64,000 bases of DNA from an uncultured Piscirickettsiaceae bacterium (GTDB lineage Bacteria > Pseudomonadota > Gammaproteobacteria > Methylococcales > Cycloclasticaceae), in NCBI GenBank assembly GCA_913061075.1, contig CAJXSK010000002.1, forward strand, positions 248,001 through 312,000. The letters run 5' to 3'. Positions 1 to 8,777 of this stretch are shown here, piece by piece. The position numbers were made by a program, and so were the translations under genes. The notes beneath the pieces were generated by a model. That model was not told where the DNA came from and made no database searches. It saw nothing but the letters and a program-made list of their open reading frames with translations. How positions within the stretch are numbered: the first letter of the stretch is position 1; each line of letters opens with the position of its first letter.

Positions 1-1
1 A

Positions 2-538
2 CCCTCGTTATTGACTAAAAAATTCCCTAACATCCAAACAGTGTTACTTGATGTGGGTTTGTCGAAGCAAGATGCAGTCAAAACACTGTTAGAAGCGGGA
101 GCACCTAAAGTTGCGTTAATCACCTTAAAAGAATGGAAAAGCTTAACAGCGGTAGACACATCGTTATGGTTTGATGCACAACTTGAGGTGTTTAATACGG
201 AAAAACAATTGTTGTCTTATAAGCGTACGCAAGGGCATGATACGTTTGGTGGTGCGGTGATTGCTGGCCCAATAACGAATGCAAAGAGAACGCTGCCACA
301 TGCGTTCAGGCAGAAAATGCAGGCTTTGTTTAGCGACCCTTTAGTGGCAGCATCATTAACGTCTCAAAAAGCTGAGCCGATTGCGGTCCGAGCTATAGAT
401 GATACAAGAGAACCAGAGGTGATTACTTTAGACCCTGAAAAGCCTAGAGTTTGCACAGTTGAATTGATTTTGTATTGGAAAAATGCAGGGATGCCTGATC
501 AAGAAATTTTATCAAAATGTAGTTCTGTGAAGCAGTAA
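2..538 (+). CDS. Unidentified protein, 3' part only (5' end outside window)
   Basis: The reading frame is open to the left window edge. A TTG at 11 is possible but has no ribosome binding site, so this is probably the C-terminal 175-odd residues of a longer gene. I do not recognise the family. The visible part is soluble, with an alternating alpha/beta pattern, a Gly/Ala-rich stretch (FGGAVIAGPIT) near residue 80, and a C-terminal AGMPDQEIL segment. That segment resembles the short 'AGLSDEVI'-like helices often found near the end of small envelope lipoproteins, which is a weak hint that this is a lipoprotein tail. It converges on the next gene, with 3 bp between stops. Confidence 0.55.
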   Translation, partial: PSLLTKKFPNIQTVLLDVGLSKQDAVKTLLEAGAPKVALITLKEWKSLTAVDTSLWFDAQLEVFNTEKQLLSYKRTQGHDTFGGAVIAGPITNAKRTLPHAFRQKMQALFSDPLVAASLTSQKAEPIAVRAIDDTREPEVITLDPEKPRVCTVELILYWKNAGMPDQEILSKCSSVKQ

Positions 539-541
539 AGA

Positions 542-973
542 CTATTCGTCGTGATGTACCCATATTCCAGACCGTCGTTCTGAACCAGATCGGCGGTCAT
601 TGTCATCTTCAAAACGGATTTCATCTCGCCTATCTTGATGCTCTCTTCTTGTTTTATCTCGTTTTTCAGGCAGGCTGACATAGTGACATCGACATAACGA
701 ACGGTCACAACCTTTGAGAGGTAATGAGGGAGCTGTTTTTTTTGAAAAGTGTTTTTTCTCAAAGTTTAGAACATTCTTGCAGCAAAGTTGCTCATTGTCG
801 TAATCAATATAAATCCCCCAGACTTTGTCCGAGTCTTGTATATCCATTAAATTATTGGCATTTTTCTCTATAAGTTCTTCTTGGCGACTTTTTGGTTTCG
901 CTAAAGTTGCTTTTTTTCTATAGAGAATATAACCAATTATGACAACAATAATTGTTGCTAAAGCTTCTACCAT
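542..973 (-). CDS. Membrane-anchored Cys-cluster protein, unknown function
   Basis: 143 residues. One hydrophobic N-terminal segment (about residues 3-19) is followed directly by basic residues (YRKK), so it is a probable single-pass anchor with a cytoplasmic body. The middle holds a CC pair and a CDRSLCRCH cluster near residues 88-97, which could bind a metal. The tail is a charged run containing repeated DRR/ERR triplets (DRRDE, DRRSGSERRSG) and ends GIWVHHDE. I recognise no catalytic domain. The start at 973 has a GGAA-type Shine-Dalgarno just upstream. It could be a structural or regulatory inner-membrane protein; function unknown. Confidence 0.6.
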   Translation of the reverse strand: MVEALATIIVVIIGYILYRKKATLAKPKSRQEELIEKNANNLMDIQDSDKVWGIYIDYDNEQLCCKNVLNFEKKHFSKKTAPSLPLKGCDRSLCRCHYVSLPEKRDKTRREHQDRRDEIRFEDDNDRRSGSERRSGIWVHHDE

Positions 974-1079
974 TGCTTTTCCGTTATGTTTCTTGTAGGT
1001 ATTATAGTCGAATTTTGATTGAAAACTAAATGCTTATGAACCCTTTATACTATGGATCTATAAGTCAAATGTTATTGAT

Positions 1080-1847
1080 GTGTATATGTTTAAACTAATT
1101 AGAATTTTATTATTGATCATATTGTTGATAGGCGTTGCTTTTTATAGCAAATTACAAAGCCTAGAAAGCACATCGTGGACACGTCCATTACACGTCTCAA
1201 TATATCCTATTAATGGAGATAGTAGTGCGGTTGTGGGTGAATACATTGCGGCATTAACGAAGGGTGACTTTGCCGAGATAGGCGTTTTTTTGCATGATGA
1301 GCACAAGCATTACGATGACATTGTGTTAAGTACAGTAGACATAGAGTTGCAGAATATTGTTACTGACTTGCCGCCAGTTCCGCCCAGTAAACAAACCACG
1401 TTAAAGGTGATGCTTTGGAGTTTGCAGATGCGTTGGTGGTCATATCAGCATGCTGTTCCTTCCGAGAAGGCTCATGTTAATATTTATGTGATATATCATC
1501 AACCGAAAGAGGGGGTTAAGTTGGCCCACTCATTAGGTTTACAAAAAGGGCTGATAGGTGTCGTTAATGGTTATTCATCGGCTGACTATATGAAGCAAAA
1601 CAATATTGTGATTGCTCACGAGTTGTTGCATACGGTGGGAGCGTCCGATAAATATGATGCGTTCACTGGGCAGCCGGTATTTCCAGCAGGTTATGCAAAG
1701 CCAGATCAAAAATTTCAACAAACAAAAGCTGAAATAATGGCAGGGAAAATACCAATTGATATTTCTACGTCTGAAATGCCCTATTCTTTACGTTCTTGTG
1801 TCGTTGGTAAATTAACAGCAAGGGAGATTGGCTGGATAAAAAATTGA
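1080..1847 (+). CDS. Membrane-anchored zinc metallopeptidase-like protein
   Basis: 255 residues. A strong N-terminal hydrophobic stretch (about residues 4-22) looks like a signal anchor, placing the body in the periplasm. Residues 180-184 are HELLH, followed by TVGASDKYD, an HExxH zinc site with a possible third ligand at D190; this extended form is typical of metzincin-like or gluzincin-like families. Other conserved-looking parts are SIYPINGD near residue 40 and the tail LTAREIGWI. The GTG at 1080 and the ATG at 1086 are both possible starts, and neither has a clear Shine-Dalgarno. The substrate is unknown. It stands alone, ahead of the persulfide dioxygenase gene. Confidence 0.7.
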   Translation: MYMFKLIRILLLIILLIGVAFYSKLQSLESTSWTRPLHVSIYPINGDSSAVVGEYIAALTKGDFAEIGVFLHDEHKHYDDIVLSTVDIELQNIVTDLPPVPPSKQTTLKVMLWSLQMRWWSYQHAVPSEKAHVNIYVIYHQPKEGVKLAHSLGLQKGLIGVVNGYSSADYMKQNNIVIAHELLHTVGASDKYDAFTGQPVFPAGYAKPDQKFQQTKAEIMAGKIPIDISTSEMPYSLRSCVVGKLTAREIGWIKN

Positions 1848-1917
1848 TTTAGGTCAGGGTGTTTTTTAGCGAATCAGTTAGAATATATAAATAATTATTA
1901 ACTATAAGGAGTTATGT

Positions 1918-2952
1918 ATGTTTTTTCAGGAGTTAAATAACGAACAATGCAAAACGTATTTAATTGCAGACCTTGAATCTGGCGTAGCTGCAATCGTAGA
2001 CCCTATAGAGAGCAATATTGATCGTTACCTAGCTGTGCTCGCTTATCATCAGCTTACATTGGATTTTGTAGTTGATTCGCATACACATGCCGATCACCGT
2101 TCCGCTTGTACGGCTGTCAAACGTTTAACAGGCACCAACATATTAATGCATGAAACCTCTCCACAACCTTATGTTGATCAACGTTTGGTTGATGGTGATG
2201 AATTACATGTGGGCAGTATTAAAATAAAAGTACTTGAAACACCTGGGCATACGCCCGACAGCCTCAGTTTTTATGTCAATGAAGATCGCATACTAACGGG
2301 TGATGTCATGTTGATTCAGGGAACGGGACGTGCTGATTTTGCAGGTGGCGATTCGGGTGACCAATATGATTCAATTACAAACAAATTGTTTACTCTGCCG
2401 GGTGAAACGATTGTATTCCCTGCACATGACTACAGGGGGAATACGCAGTCGACTATTGAGAAAGAAAAAAACACCAATCCGAGAATAGCGGGTAAAAGCA
2501 AGCAAGAGTATATCGAGATCATGGCTAACTTGAACTTACCTTTACCGGACCGAATTCAAGAGGTATTACAGATTAATCAAAGTGAAATCGAAGACGACCG
2601 TATTAAATTCCCTAAAGTGGCTGAATTAAATGCGGTACTTCAGCTGAACCCTGCTGATGTGAAAAATAAAGTGGGTACTGATTCTATTATTATTGATGTG
2701 CGAGAACAATCAGAATATATCGGTGAATTAGGGCATATTAAGGGAAGTCGACTTGTGCCCCTATCAACGATTACATCAGCATTAGAAGAGTTGGAAGCTG
2801 TGCGCAATAAGGAGATTGTATTTGTTTGCCGATCTGGCGCTAGAAGTACAACCGCAGCAGCAATTTTGAAGGGCTTAGGGTTTGAAAAAGTGAAAAATAT
2901 GAAGGGCGGTATGTTGGCGTGGAATAAGGAAAATTTGCCAATATCAAAATAG
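1918..2952 (+). CDS. Persulfide dioxygenase-rhodanese fusion
   Basis: 344 residues. Residues 1-230 are an ETHE1-type metallo-beta-lactamase fold: HTHADH at 55-60, H111 in TPGHTPDS, D129 in TGDV and H170 in PAHDYRG. These match the mononuclear iron ligands and neighbourhood of persulfide dioxygenases. Residues 250-344 are a rhodanese domain with active-site CRSGARS (C304). The family oxidises glutathione persulfide to sulfite and GSH, and the fused sulfurtransferase links this to thiosulfate or GSH. A good Shine-Dalgarno (AAGGAG) precedes the ATG. It is likely to detoxify sulfane sulfur from H2S, which fits the methanethiol oxidase elsewhere in the window. No operon partner is seen. Confidence 0.93.
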   Translation: MFFQELNNEQCKTYLIADLESGVAAIVDPIESNIDRYLAVLAYHQLTLDFVVDSHTHADHRSACTAVKRLTGTNILMHETSPQPYVDQRLVDGDELHVGSIKIKVLETPGHTPDSLSFYVNEDRILTGDVMLIQGTGRADFAGGDSGDQYDSITNKLFTLPGETIVFPAHDYRGNTQSTIEKEKNTNPRIAGKSKQEYIEIMANLNLPLPDRIQEVLQINQSEIEDDRIKFPKVAELNAVLQLNPADVKNKVGTDSIIIDVREQSEYIGELGHIKGSRLVPLSTITSALEELEAVRNKEIVFVCRSGARSTTAAAILKGLGFEKVKNMKGGMLAWNKENLPISK

Positions 2953-2977
2953 GGATGACTATTGAATAACTTGTTAG

Positions 2978-3586
2978 CTAATTCGGCCTTGAATGATTTT
3001 CTATATAGTGAATACTAGATAGGGCCTCTTCTTTAAGTTTTTGTTTTATTAACCAAGGCCCAATAAAGGGTGGCACCCAAAATTTAGGTGTCATTTCACT
3101 TTTAAATGAGATTTTGCTTTGGTTGTTGAGTGTTGAAATTTGCCAACGCGCCCAGCCAGATGAGAAATCACTGTGCTCAGGTATGATCGTTCCAGTAACA
3201 GTGTATTGTGAAGTCGTCATGTTCATCATCTGTTTTTTGTTGAAGCAAATAAAAGCAAAACAGCTTCTTAACTCAAGTAATAACGCGCCATTAGCTTGTA
3301 ATTCGCTTTTTTGAATAAGTTGGCTAAGTTTATAAAGTTCGTTATAGCTTGTTAGTAATTTAAAGAGCTTATCAGGAGGTGTATTTATAATTGCCGTGAG
3401 GTTAGTTTGGTATGTGTTGTTTTCATGTGAAACGGTTAAAGAAAAGGGTGTGTTAACTGCATGAACGGGTTGCGCCGTTAACAATAGAGCTAACATAAAA
3501 ATGGCAGCCGTATAGTTAGGTAGGTATTGACTTAAGTTATACACATTTCTTAGGAGATAAAATAGCCGAATAGTTACGTTGGCCAT
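2978..3586 (-). CDS. Periplasmic SRPBCC (START-like) protein
   Basis: 202 residues with an N-terminal hydrophobic signal ending near LTAQPVHA (about residue 43), so it is probably exported. The body has the layout of a SRPBCC/polyketide-cyclase helix-grip domain: an early strand, the TPPDKLFKLLTSYNELYKLS helix region, and a C-terminal WVPPFIGPWLIKQKLKEEAL helix. Such domains bind hydrophobic ligands; no ligand can be named here. A second Met at 3496 would give a shorter, conventional signal peptide, and neither start has a clear ribosome binding site. It lies 57 bp downstream of panD on the same strand. Confidence 0.65.
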   Translation of the reverse strand: MANVTIRLFYLLRNVYNLSQYLPNYTAAIFMLALLLTAQPVHAVNTPFSLTVSHENNTYQTNLTAIINTPPDKLFKLLTSYNELYKLSQLIQKSELQANGALLLELRSCFAFICFNKKQMMNMTTSQYTVTGTIIPEHSDFSSGWARWQISTLNNQSKISFKSEMTPKFWVPPFIGPWLIKQKLKEEALSSIHYIENHSRPN

Positions 3587-3643
3587 TTGCTTGTGGTCTT
3601 GCTTGAAATGGCTGAACTCTATAGAAATATAGAGTGTGTGGTT

Positions 3644-4024
3644 TTACGCGGCTTGCACAGGAATGGCGTTTTTCGTTTCTTTTACACCGTTACTTTCATT
3701 AAGGTAAATAAGTCGAGGTTTAAAGACAGCAAGCTCGGCTTCGTTATAATTTGAATAGGCGCAAATAATCAAAATATCACCTTCAGCGGCGCGGCGTGCT
3801 GCTGCACCATTAACTGAAATAACGCCACTATTGTTTTCAGCGCGTATTGCATAGGTTGTAAAGCGTTCGCCATTGTTGACATTATAAATTTCAATTTGTT
3901 GGTATTCACGTATACCAGATAGGTCAAGTAAACTTCCATCAATAGCACATGACCCTTCATAGTGAAGTTCGCTATGGGTTACGGTTGCTCTATGTAGCTT
4001 TGTTTGTAACATGGTTGACTGCAT
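3644..4024 (-). CDS. panD: Aspartate 1-decarboxylase
   Basis: 126 residues, the family's normal length. It decarboxylates L-aspartate to beta-alanine for pantothenate synthesis. The N-terminus [20 protein letters not shown] followed by SC is diagnostic: the proenzyme cleaves itself between G24 and S25 to create the pyruvoyl group on the new N-terminus. The [12 protein letters not shown] region is also typical. It lies on the same strand as panB and panC but is separated from panC by an mscS-type gene and a 122-bp gap, so it may have its own promoter. Confidence 0.97.
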   Translation of the reverse strand: MQSTMLQTKLHRATVTHSELHYEGSCAIDGSLLDLSGIREYQQIEIYNVNNGERFTTYAIRAENNSGVISVNGAAARRAAEGDILIICAYSNYNEAELAVFKPRLIYLNESNGVKETKNAIPVQAA

Positions 4025-4146
4025 ATTGACTATCTATGATTCTTAAACAATGGCCGGCAATTATCCCTTATCTTTTAATTCGCATCAACTTTAATGTGCG
4101 TTTGCAATAACTACAATAGTATCAACGAGTTAAAGGCTTGATTGAA

Positions 4147-5889
4147 TTAAAAAGAGACAGGTGGAGGGCGTTTGTCGAGTCCTGTTGATTCTGTCACGAT
4201 ACTTTTTGCAGCCTCTTTAGACTGTTGGGTTAATTCGGATATGCTCTTAATATCAAGTGTTTCAAAACCCGTGTCTTCAGGGTGGTTCCGTACATGTAAT
4301 GTTTGGGTTGGGAAAGCCAGTTCGATACCCAAGGCGTTAGATAGCCTTAAAATATCTAAAAGAAAACGTTGGCGTTCTCTTAGCTCGGTGCTCCAATCAG
4401 GCGTTTCCCAAAATACATAGACTAAAACATCTAAAGAAGATGCCGATAATTCGTTTAAATAGACGTGAAAATAGTCCTTTCTCATATAGGGGTGGAGACG
4501 AATTAATTCGCGCACACCTTCGCAAAAACTTTCAATTTGATCAGGCGGTGTGTCATAGGTCAGCGATACTTGACATTTGAGACGGCGGTATCGTCTTTGT
4601 CCCATGTTATCAACATTGGCGGTGATGAAAGCTGAGTTCGGTAGAGTGATAAGCGAATCGTAGAACGTACGAATTTTTGTGCTTCTCAAACCAATTTCTT
4701 CAACACTACCTTCAACGTCACCTACCACAATCCAGTCACCAACATGGAACGTTTGATCAAGGATAACGGTGACAGAACCAAATAGGTTTTGTACGACATC
4801 TTTTGCGGCTAGAGCAAACGCCAAGCCGCCAAGACCTAAGCTTGCAAGTAAGCTTGATACATTAAGATTAAGATTCGATGCCACGAATGTGATGCCAATA
4901 ACGGTGACGAAAACTTTTAGTGTTTTACTGATGAGGGGGACTAAAACGTCATCCACTTTATTATCAGTTAGTCCTGCTTTAAAGCGGAGATATTGCGTGA
5001 TTAAATCGACCAAACGATAGGCAGCCCATACACCCGCAAACCCTGCTAATATTTTTACTGCAACAAGCAAAATTATCATGGCTTGATCAGGTAGAGATAA
5101 CAGATTAAGTCCACCCCACCAAACGATGGCCATCACCATCATGCCAAAGGGCCTTAGTAGGTCGTCAGGTATTTCCGCGAATGCGGTTGTTTTGGCTCTG
5201 GCGCGAGATTTTTTAATGGATAGTTGTAATATAAAGGCGGTTAATTTATCTAATACCACGCCTACCGCTATGATGAGAAGAATGCCAAGCCATTTCCAGT
5301 TCTCTAGCAAAAAGGTTCGACTGCGTAATGATTCTGGAAGTTGTTGTCTAAAACTAATTTGCCAAGGCAAATAGTCAGAAGGTGGTTCTCCTTTCTTCAA
5401 GCTATTTTTAGAGGATAACTCATCAACTATATTGGGGATGGCATTCACCGTTGAAGGCGAGAACTTCCAGTTTGCCCCATCAATGAGGGTGATTTCAATG
5501 GAGCCACTGTTGTAACGCGAAAAGACGTAATCTTGCCCTGTTTTACGATCAGGAATTTTATTTAAATTAACCACTTGAGTTTTATCAATGGCCTCAAGTA
5601 ATAACCAGGCTAGATCGCGACCCTTTTCCTCACGAATTAACGGATTGATTAAAGATAAATCGAGAGTTTTAACAGCGTTTCTAATACGTTCGGGTTGCCC
5701 TCTTTTAATATCATTCATGCTATGGAGGAATGTGCCAAGCGTTTTTCTTGGCGAACTTAAGTTGGCATCAGCTTCAGATACGGTGGTGCTTGAGCTATCA
5801 GTTGTTTCACCAGCGGCGAACGTGTTGATAGAGAATATAAAAAACAGGACGAGTGATAGTGAGGTACTGAGGAGCCAACATTTATGCAT
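4147..5889 (-). CDS. MscS-family mechanosensitive channel
   Basis: 580 residues. A signal peptide (about residues 1-26, ending FAAGE) precedes a periplasmic domain of about 160 residues. Several transmembrane helices follow from about residue 195. The pore helix and MscS beta domain lie near residues 340-430 (LGLGGLAFALAAKDVVQNLF, then FHVGDWIVVGDVEGSVEEIG and RTFYDSLITLPN). A C-terminal cytoplasmic vestibule domain completes it. It belongs to the larger MscS relatives with periplasmic extensions. The start overlaps the panC 3' end by 8 bp, so it is co-transcribed with the pantothenate genes. A role in osmotic or turgor release is the family expectation. Confidence 0.9.
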   Translation of the reverse strand: MHKCWLLSTSLSLVLFFIFSINTFAAGETTDSSSTTVSEADANLSSPRKTLGTFLHSMNDIKRGQPERIRNAVKTLDLSLINPLIREEKGRDLAWLLLEAIDKTQVVNLNKIPDRKTGQDYVFSRYNSGSIEITLIDGANWKFSPSTVNAIPNIVDELSSKNSLKKGEPPSDYLPWQISFRQQLPESLRSRTFLLENWKWLGILLIIAVGVVLDKLTAFILQLSIKKSRARAKTTAFAEIPDDLLRPFGMMVMAIVWWGGLNLLSLPDQAMIILLVAVKILAGFAGVWAAYRLVDLITQYLRFKAGLTDNKVDDVLVPLISKTLKVFVTVIGITFVASNLNLNVSSLLASLGLGGLAFALAAKDVVQNLFGSVTVILDQTFHVGDWIVVGDVEGSVEEIGLRSTKIRTFYDSLITLPNSAFITANVDNMGQRRYRRLKCQVSLTYDTPPDQIESFCEGVRELIRLHPYMRKDYFHVYLNELSASSLDVLVYVFWETPDWSTELRERQRFLLDILRLSNALGIELAFPTQTLHVRNHPEDTGFETLDIKSISELTQQSKEAAKSIVTESTGLDKRPPPVSF

Positions 5890-6733
5890 TGTTAATAACC
5901 AAGTTGTCTATGAGCCGGGTTGTGCCAAGGTGTGCAGCGACTAATATAACAAGTTTAGAGGCGTTATTGATGGGAGGGGCTAAGGTTTCTTGATCAACAA
6001 TACTGAAATAATCGGGCTTAAATCCGTTATCAATTAGCTGTTTTTTCGCTGCTGTTTCAATAGCGTTATAGTCTGTACCACCTTCTACTATTTGTTTTTT
6101 TACTGACGTTAATATTTTATAGAGTTGGGGTGCTATGTCTCGTTCCATTGTACTGAGGTAACCATTTCTGGAACTCATGGCAAGTCCATCCTGCTCTCGT
6201 ACGATAGGTTCTCCTATTATGTTGATAGGGATATTTAAATCGGTGACCATGCGGCGTATAACGGCGAGTTGTTGAAAGTCCTTTTCACCAAAAATAGCGA
6301 CATCAACTTGTGTCATATTAAATAGTTTATTGACAATAGTCGTAACGCCATCAAAATGCCCTGGCCTTGCGGCTCCACATAGCAGGTTGGTTAGTTGCGG
6401 AACGTGAACATTAGTGGAATGTGAGCCACCTTGAGGGTAGATGTCTTCTACGGATGGAGTGAATAAAATATTTGTATTTATTTCATCCAGTTTATCGATG
6501 TCTTCTGCTAGTGTCCTAGGGTAATTATCTAAGTCTTCATTAGCACCAAATTGTGTAGGGTTAACAAATATAGTCACTAAGACAGCATCCGCGTGTTTTT
6601 TTGCTGTGTGTACTAATTGTAAATGACCTTCGTGTAAGTTGCCCATGGTAGGTACTAAGGCAACGGATTGATGCGCCAAACGAAACGATGCTAAGGCGTC
6701 TTGTAATTGTTTAATAGAGGTGCAAATCAGCAT
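5882..6733 (-). CDS. panC: Pantothenate synthetase
   Basis: 283 residues, full length. It condenses pantoate and beta-alanine with ATP through a pantoyl-adenylate. Seen motifs are PTMGNLHEGH (the HIGH-type nucleotide site, residues 28-37), FVNPTQFG near residue 57, GEKDFQQL, and GLAMSSRNGYLS, the KMSKS-equivalent loop. It lies 2 bp after panB, in the order panB-panC usual in Gammaproteobacteria, and overlaps the following mscS-type gene. It is nearly certain that these three are translated from one mRNA. Confidence 0.98.
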   Translation of the reverse strand: MLICTSIKQLQDALASFRLAHQSVALVPTMGNLHEGHLQLVHTAKKHADAVLVTIFVNPTQFGANEDLDNYPRTLAEDIDKLDEINTNILFTPSVEDIYPQGGSHSTNVHVPQLTNLLCGAARPGHFDGVTTIVNKLFNMTQVDVAIFGEKDFQQLAVIRRMVTDLNIPINIIGEPIVREQDGLAMSSRNGYLSTMERDIAPQLYKILTSVKKQIVEGGTDYNAIETAAKKQLIDNGFKPDYFSIVDQETLAPPINNASKLVILVAAHLGTTRLIDNLVINNA

Positions 6734-6735
6734 GA

Positions 6736-7548
6736 TTAAAAAGAGTGTTCTTCTGCAGGAAATTGTTTGTTTTTAACAGCGCTGACATAGGCTTTAACTG
6801 CCTCTGATACGTTGCCGGTTTCTGCCATAAAGTCTTTACTAAATTTAGGACGCTTACCAAACGTTATGTCGAGCATATCGTAGCTGACTAACACTTGGCC
6901 ATCGCAATCTACGCCAGCACCAATACCAATAATGGGGATGTTGACGGAGGCTGTGATGGTTTTTGCTAGCGCTGCTGGAACGCATTCGATAACAATGGCG
7001 CTTGCGCCTGCTTGTTCAAGAGATGTCGCATCGTTAAGCATAATGTCTGCCTGAGCTTGCTCCTTCCCTTGAACGCGATAACCACCTAACTGGTTGACTG
7101 ACTGGGGTAATAAGCCCAAGTGCCCGCAAACGGGAATGCCTTGATTAACAATGTGATGTACGCTCTCTACTACTTTTTCGCCGCCCTCAAGTTTGACCAT
7201 TTGTGCATGGCCTTCTTGCATCAAAATAGCCGCATTTTCAACGGCAATATCTGCATTTGGGTAGCTCATAAAAGGCATGTCGGTGACTAATAATGATCGC
7301 TTTAAACCACGAGATACTATTTTAGAGTGGTAAGCCATTTCATCGATAGTCACGGGTACTGTGCTGTTTTGACCCTGTACGACCATGCCTAACGAGTCAC
7401 CTACCAGCACCATTTCAACACCGGCTTCATCCAAAATATGGGCAAAACTTGCATCATATGCCGTTAAGCTGACGATTTTTTCTTGCCGTTCTTTCATGTT
7501 GATTAGCTCAACATTCGTTATGTTCTTTACAGAGGCATGTTGGCTCAT
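6736..7548 (-). CDS. panB: 3-methyl-2-oxobutanoate hydroxymethyltransferase
   Basis: 270 residues. It transfers a hydroxymethyl group from 5,10-methylene-THF to alpha-ketoisovalerate to form ketopantoate. The TIM-barrel metal and substrate motifs VGDSLGMVVQGQ, VKLEGGE, GHLGLLPQSV, and IGIGAGVDCDGQVLV are all present. It sits between the deoxynucleoside kinase gene (7 bp upstream) and panC (2 bp downstream). Length and motifs match the family with nothing missing. Confidence 0.98.
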   Translation of the reverse strand: MSQHASVKNITNVELINMKERQEKIVSLTAYDASFAHILDEAGVEMVLVGDSLGMVVQGQNSTVPVTIDEMAYHSKIVSRGLKRSLLVTDMPFMSYPNADIAVENAAILMQEGHAQMVKLEGGEKVVESVHHIVNQGIPVCGHLGLLPQSVNQLGGYRVQGKEQAQADIMLNDATSLEQAGASAIVIECVPAALAKTITASVNIPIIGIGAGVDCDGQVLVSYDMLDITFGKRPKFSKDFMAETGNVSEAVKAYVSAVKNKQFPAEEHSF

Positions 7549-7555
7549 AATGATC

Positions 7556-8233
7556 TCAATTTGCAGTTAAGTTGATGGGGAGTGGGTTGACGAAATGCCG
7601 CCCAGATCGTGTGGCGCAAATATGGTGCAACAACTGTTGGTAGTCAGCATCATTATCAACAGGGTTAATATCAGCCGCATTAACTATTAATAAAGGGCTG
7701 CTGTCGTAGTGATGAAAAAACTGTGTATATGAGTCGGACAATTGTTTTAAATAATCACGAGTGATGCCTGTTTCATGATGAATACCACGTTTTTTAATGC
7801 GTTTTAGTAAGGTGTCAACCGGTGCTTGCAAATAAACGACTAAGTCTGCATTTGTTTTTTGCACAGATAATGTTTGGTACATTTGGTCGTATAACTTAAA
7901 TTCTTCAGCCGTGAGTGTTAGTTGCGCAAATAACCGGTCTTTTTCCAGCATAAAGTCGGCCACAATGCCTTTTGAAAAAAGGTCGTTTTGGCTCAGCTCA
8001 TTCCACTGTTTTACTCGTTCAGTAAGAAAGTGAAGCTGGACAGGCAAAGCGGATTGTTCCGGGTGCTTGTAGAAGTGTTCTAGAAAGGGGTTATCATCTG
8101 CTTTTTCTTTAACGACATCACAACCAAAGCTATTGGCAAGGCGTTCAGCAAGGCTGCTTTTACCAACGCCAATAGGGCCTTCAATCGCTATAAATTTAGG
8201 TGCTTTGAGTTGCTCGATCGCGCTGTTTTTCAA
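7556..8233 (-). CDS. Deoxynucleoside kinase family protein
   Basis: 225 residues. A P-loop GPIGVGKSS at residues 19-27 opens a deoxyadenosine/deoxyguanosine/deoxycytidine kinase-type fold. Further family marks are the 'EKADDNPFLEHFY' substrate loop, the LEKDRLFAQLTL region and the RIKKRGIHHE lid arginines. The likely reaction is ATP-dependent phosphorylation of deoxynucleosides for salvage; the exact base specificity cannot be read. It is embedded between folK and panB, an association seen in other Gammaproteobacteria. An older annotation for this position is 'deoxyadenosine kinase-like protein near folK'. Confidence 0.85.
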   Translation of the reverse strand: MKNSAIEQLKAPKFIAIEGPIGVGKSSLAERLANSFGCDVVKEKADDNPFLEHFYKHPEQSALPVQLHFLTERVKQWNELSQNDLFSKGIVADFMLEKDRLFAQLTLTAEEFKLYDQMYQTLSVQKTNADLVVYLQAPVDTLLKRIKKRGIHHETGITRDYLKQLSDSYTQFFHHYDSSPLLIVNAADINPVDNDADYQQLLHHICATRSGRHFVNPLPINLTAN

Positions 8234-8269
8234 AATACGTGTCTGTCTATTTAAATTAGTAAAAGGATA

Positions 8270-8773
8270 TTATACATCCAGTTTGTTGGGGTTAATAATT
8301 TCAGGTTGTGGCTCGTTGAGCTGCGCGATGAGGGCGTCTACTTGGCCTATCAAGGGTAAGGCTTTATGTAGGGCAATATCATGCAAAGGGTAGAGTACAA
8401 AAGCGCGTTGCTTGATGCCGGTATGTGGGATTGTTAGTTCATCCGTGTTGAGAATAGTGTCTGCGTAGAGCAATAAATCAAGATCGAGAGTTCTTGCGCC
8501 CCAGCGTTCGGTGTCTCTTGAACGATCTTGCTGGTTTTCTAATTGATGTAAAAACTGTAATAGTTGATAAGGCGACAATGCTGTTTTAAGCTCAACAACG
8601 GCATTAATATAATCGGGTTGGTCTTGTGGGCCCATCGGTGGTGTTTTATATAAATTCGATACGGCCACAACATGAACGTCGGCAGCAGATCGTAAATGCT
8701 TAATGGCAGTTAAAACTTGCTGAACGGGGTTGTCTAAGTTGCTTCCCAGCCCAATATAAATACCTCTTTTCAC
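8270..8773 (-). CDS. folK: 6-hydroxymethyl-dihydropterin pyrophosphokinase
   Basis: It makes the pyrophosphorylated pterin used by dihydropteroate synthase. Family motifs are IYIGLGSNLDNP at the N-terminus, YKTPPMGPQDQPDYINAVVE, and RWGARTLDLDLLLY (pterin/Mg site DLDLLLY), ending with IPHTGIKQRAFVLYPL. I chose the GTG start at 8773, 4 bp after the pcnB stop, because it gives 167 residues with the conserved motif at the extreme N-terminus. An ATG at 8839 would add 22 unconserved residues and overlap pcnB by 62 bp. Neither start has a strong Shine-Dalgarno. Confidence 0.95.
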   Translation of the reverse strand: MKRGIYIGLGSNLDNPVQQVLTAIKHLRSAADVHVVAVSNLYKTPPMGPQDQPDYINAVVELKTALSPYQLLQFLHQLENQQDRSRDTERWGARTLDLDLLLYADTILNTDELTIPHTGIKQRAFVLYPLHDIALHKALPLIGQVDALIAQLNEPQPEIINPNKLDV

Positions 8774-8777
8774 TGTA

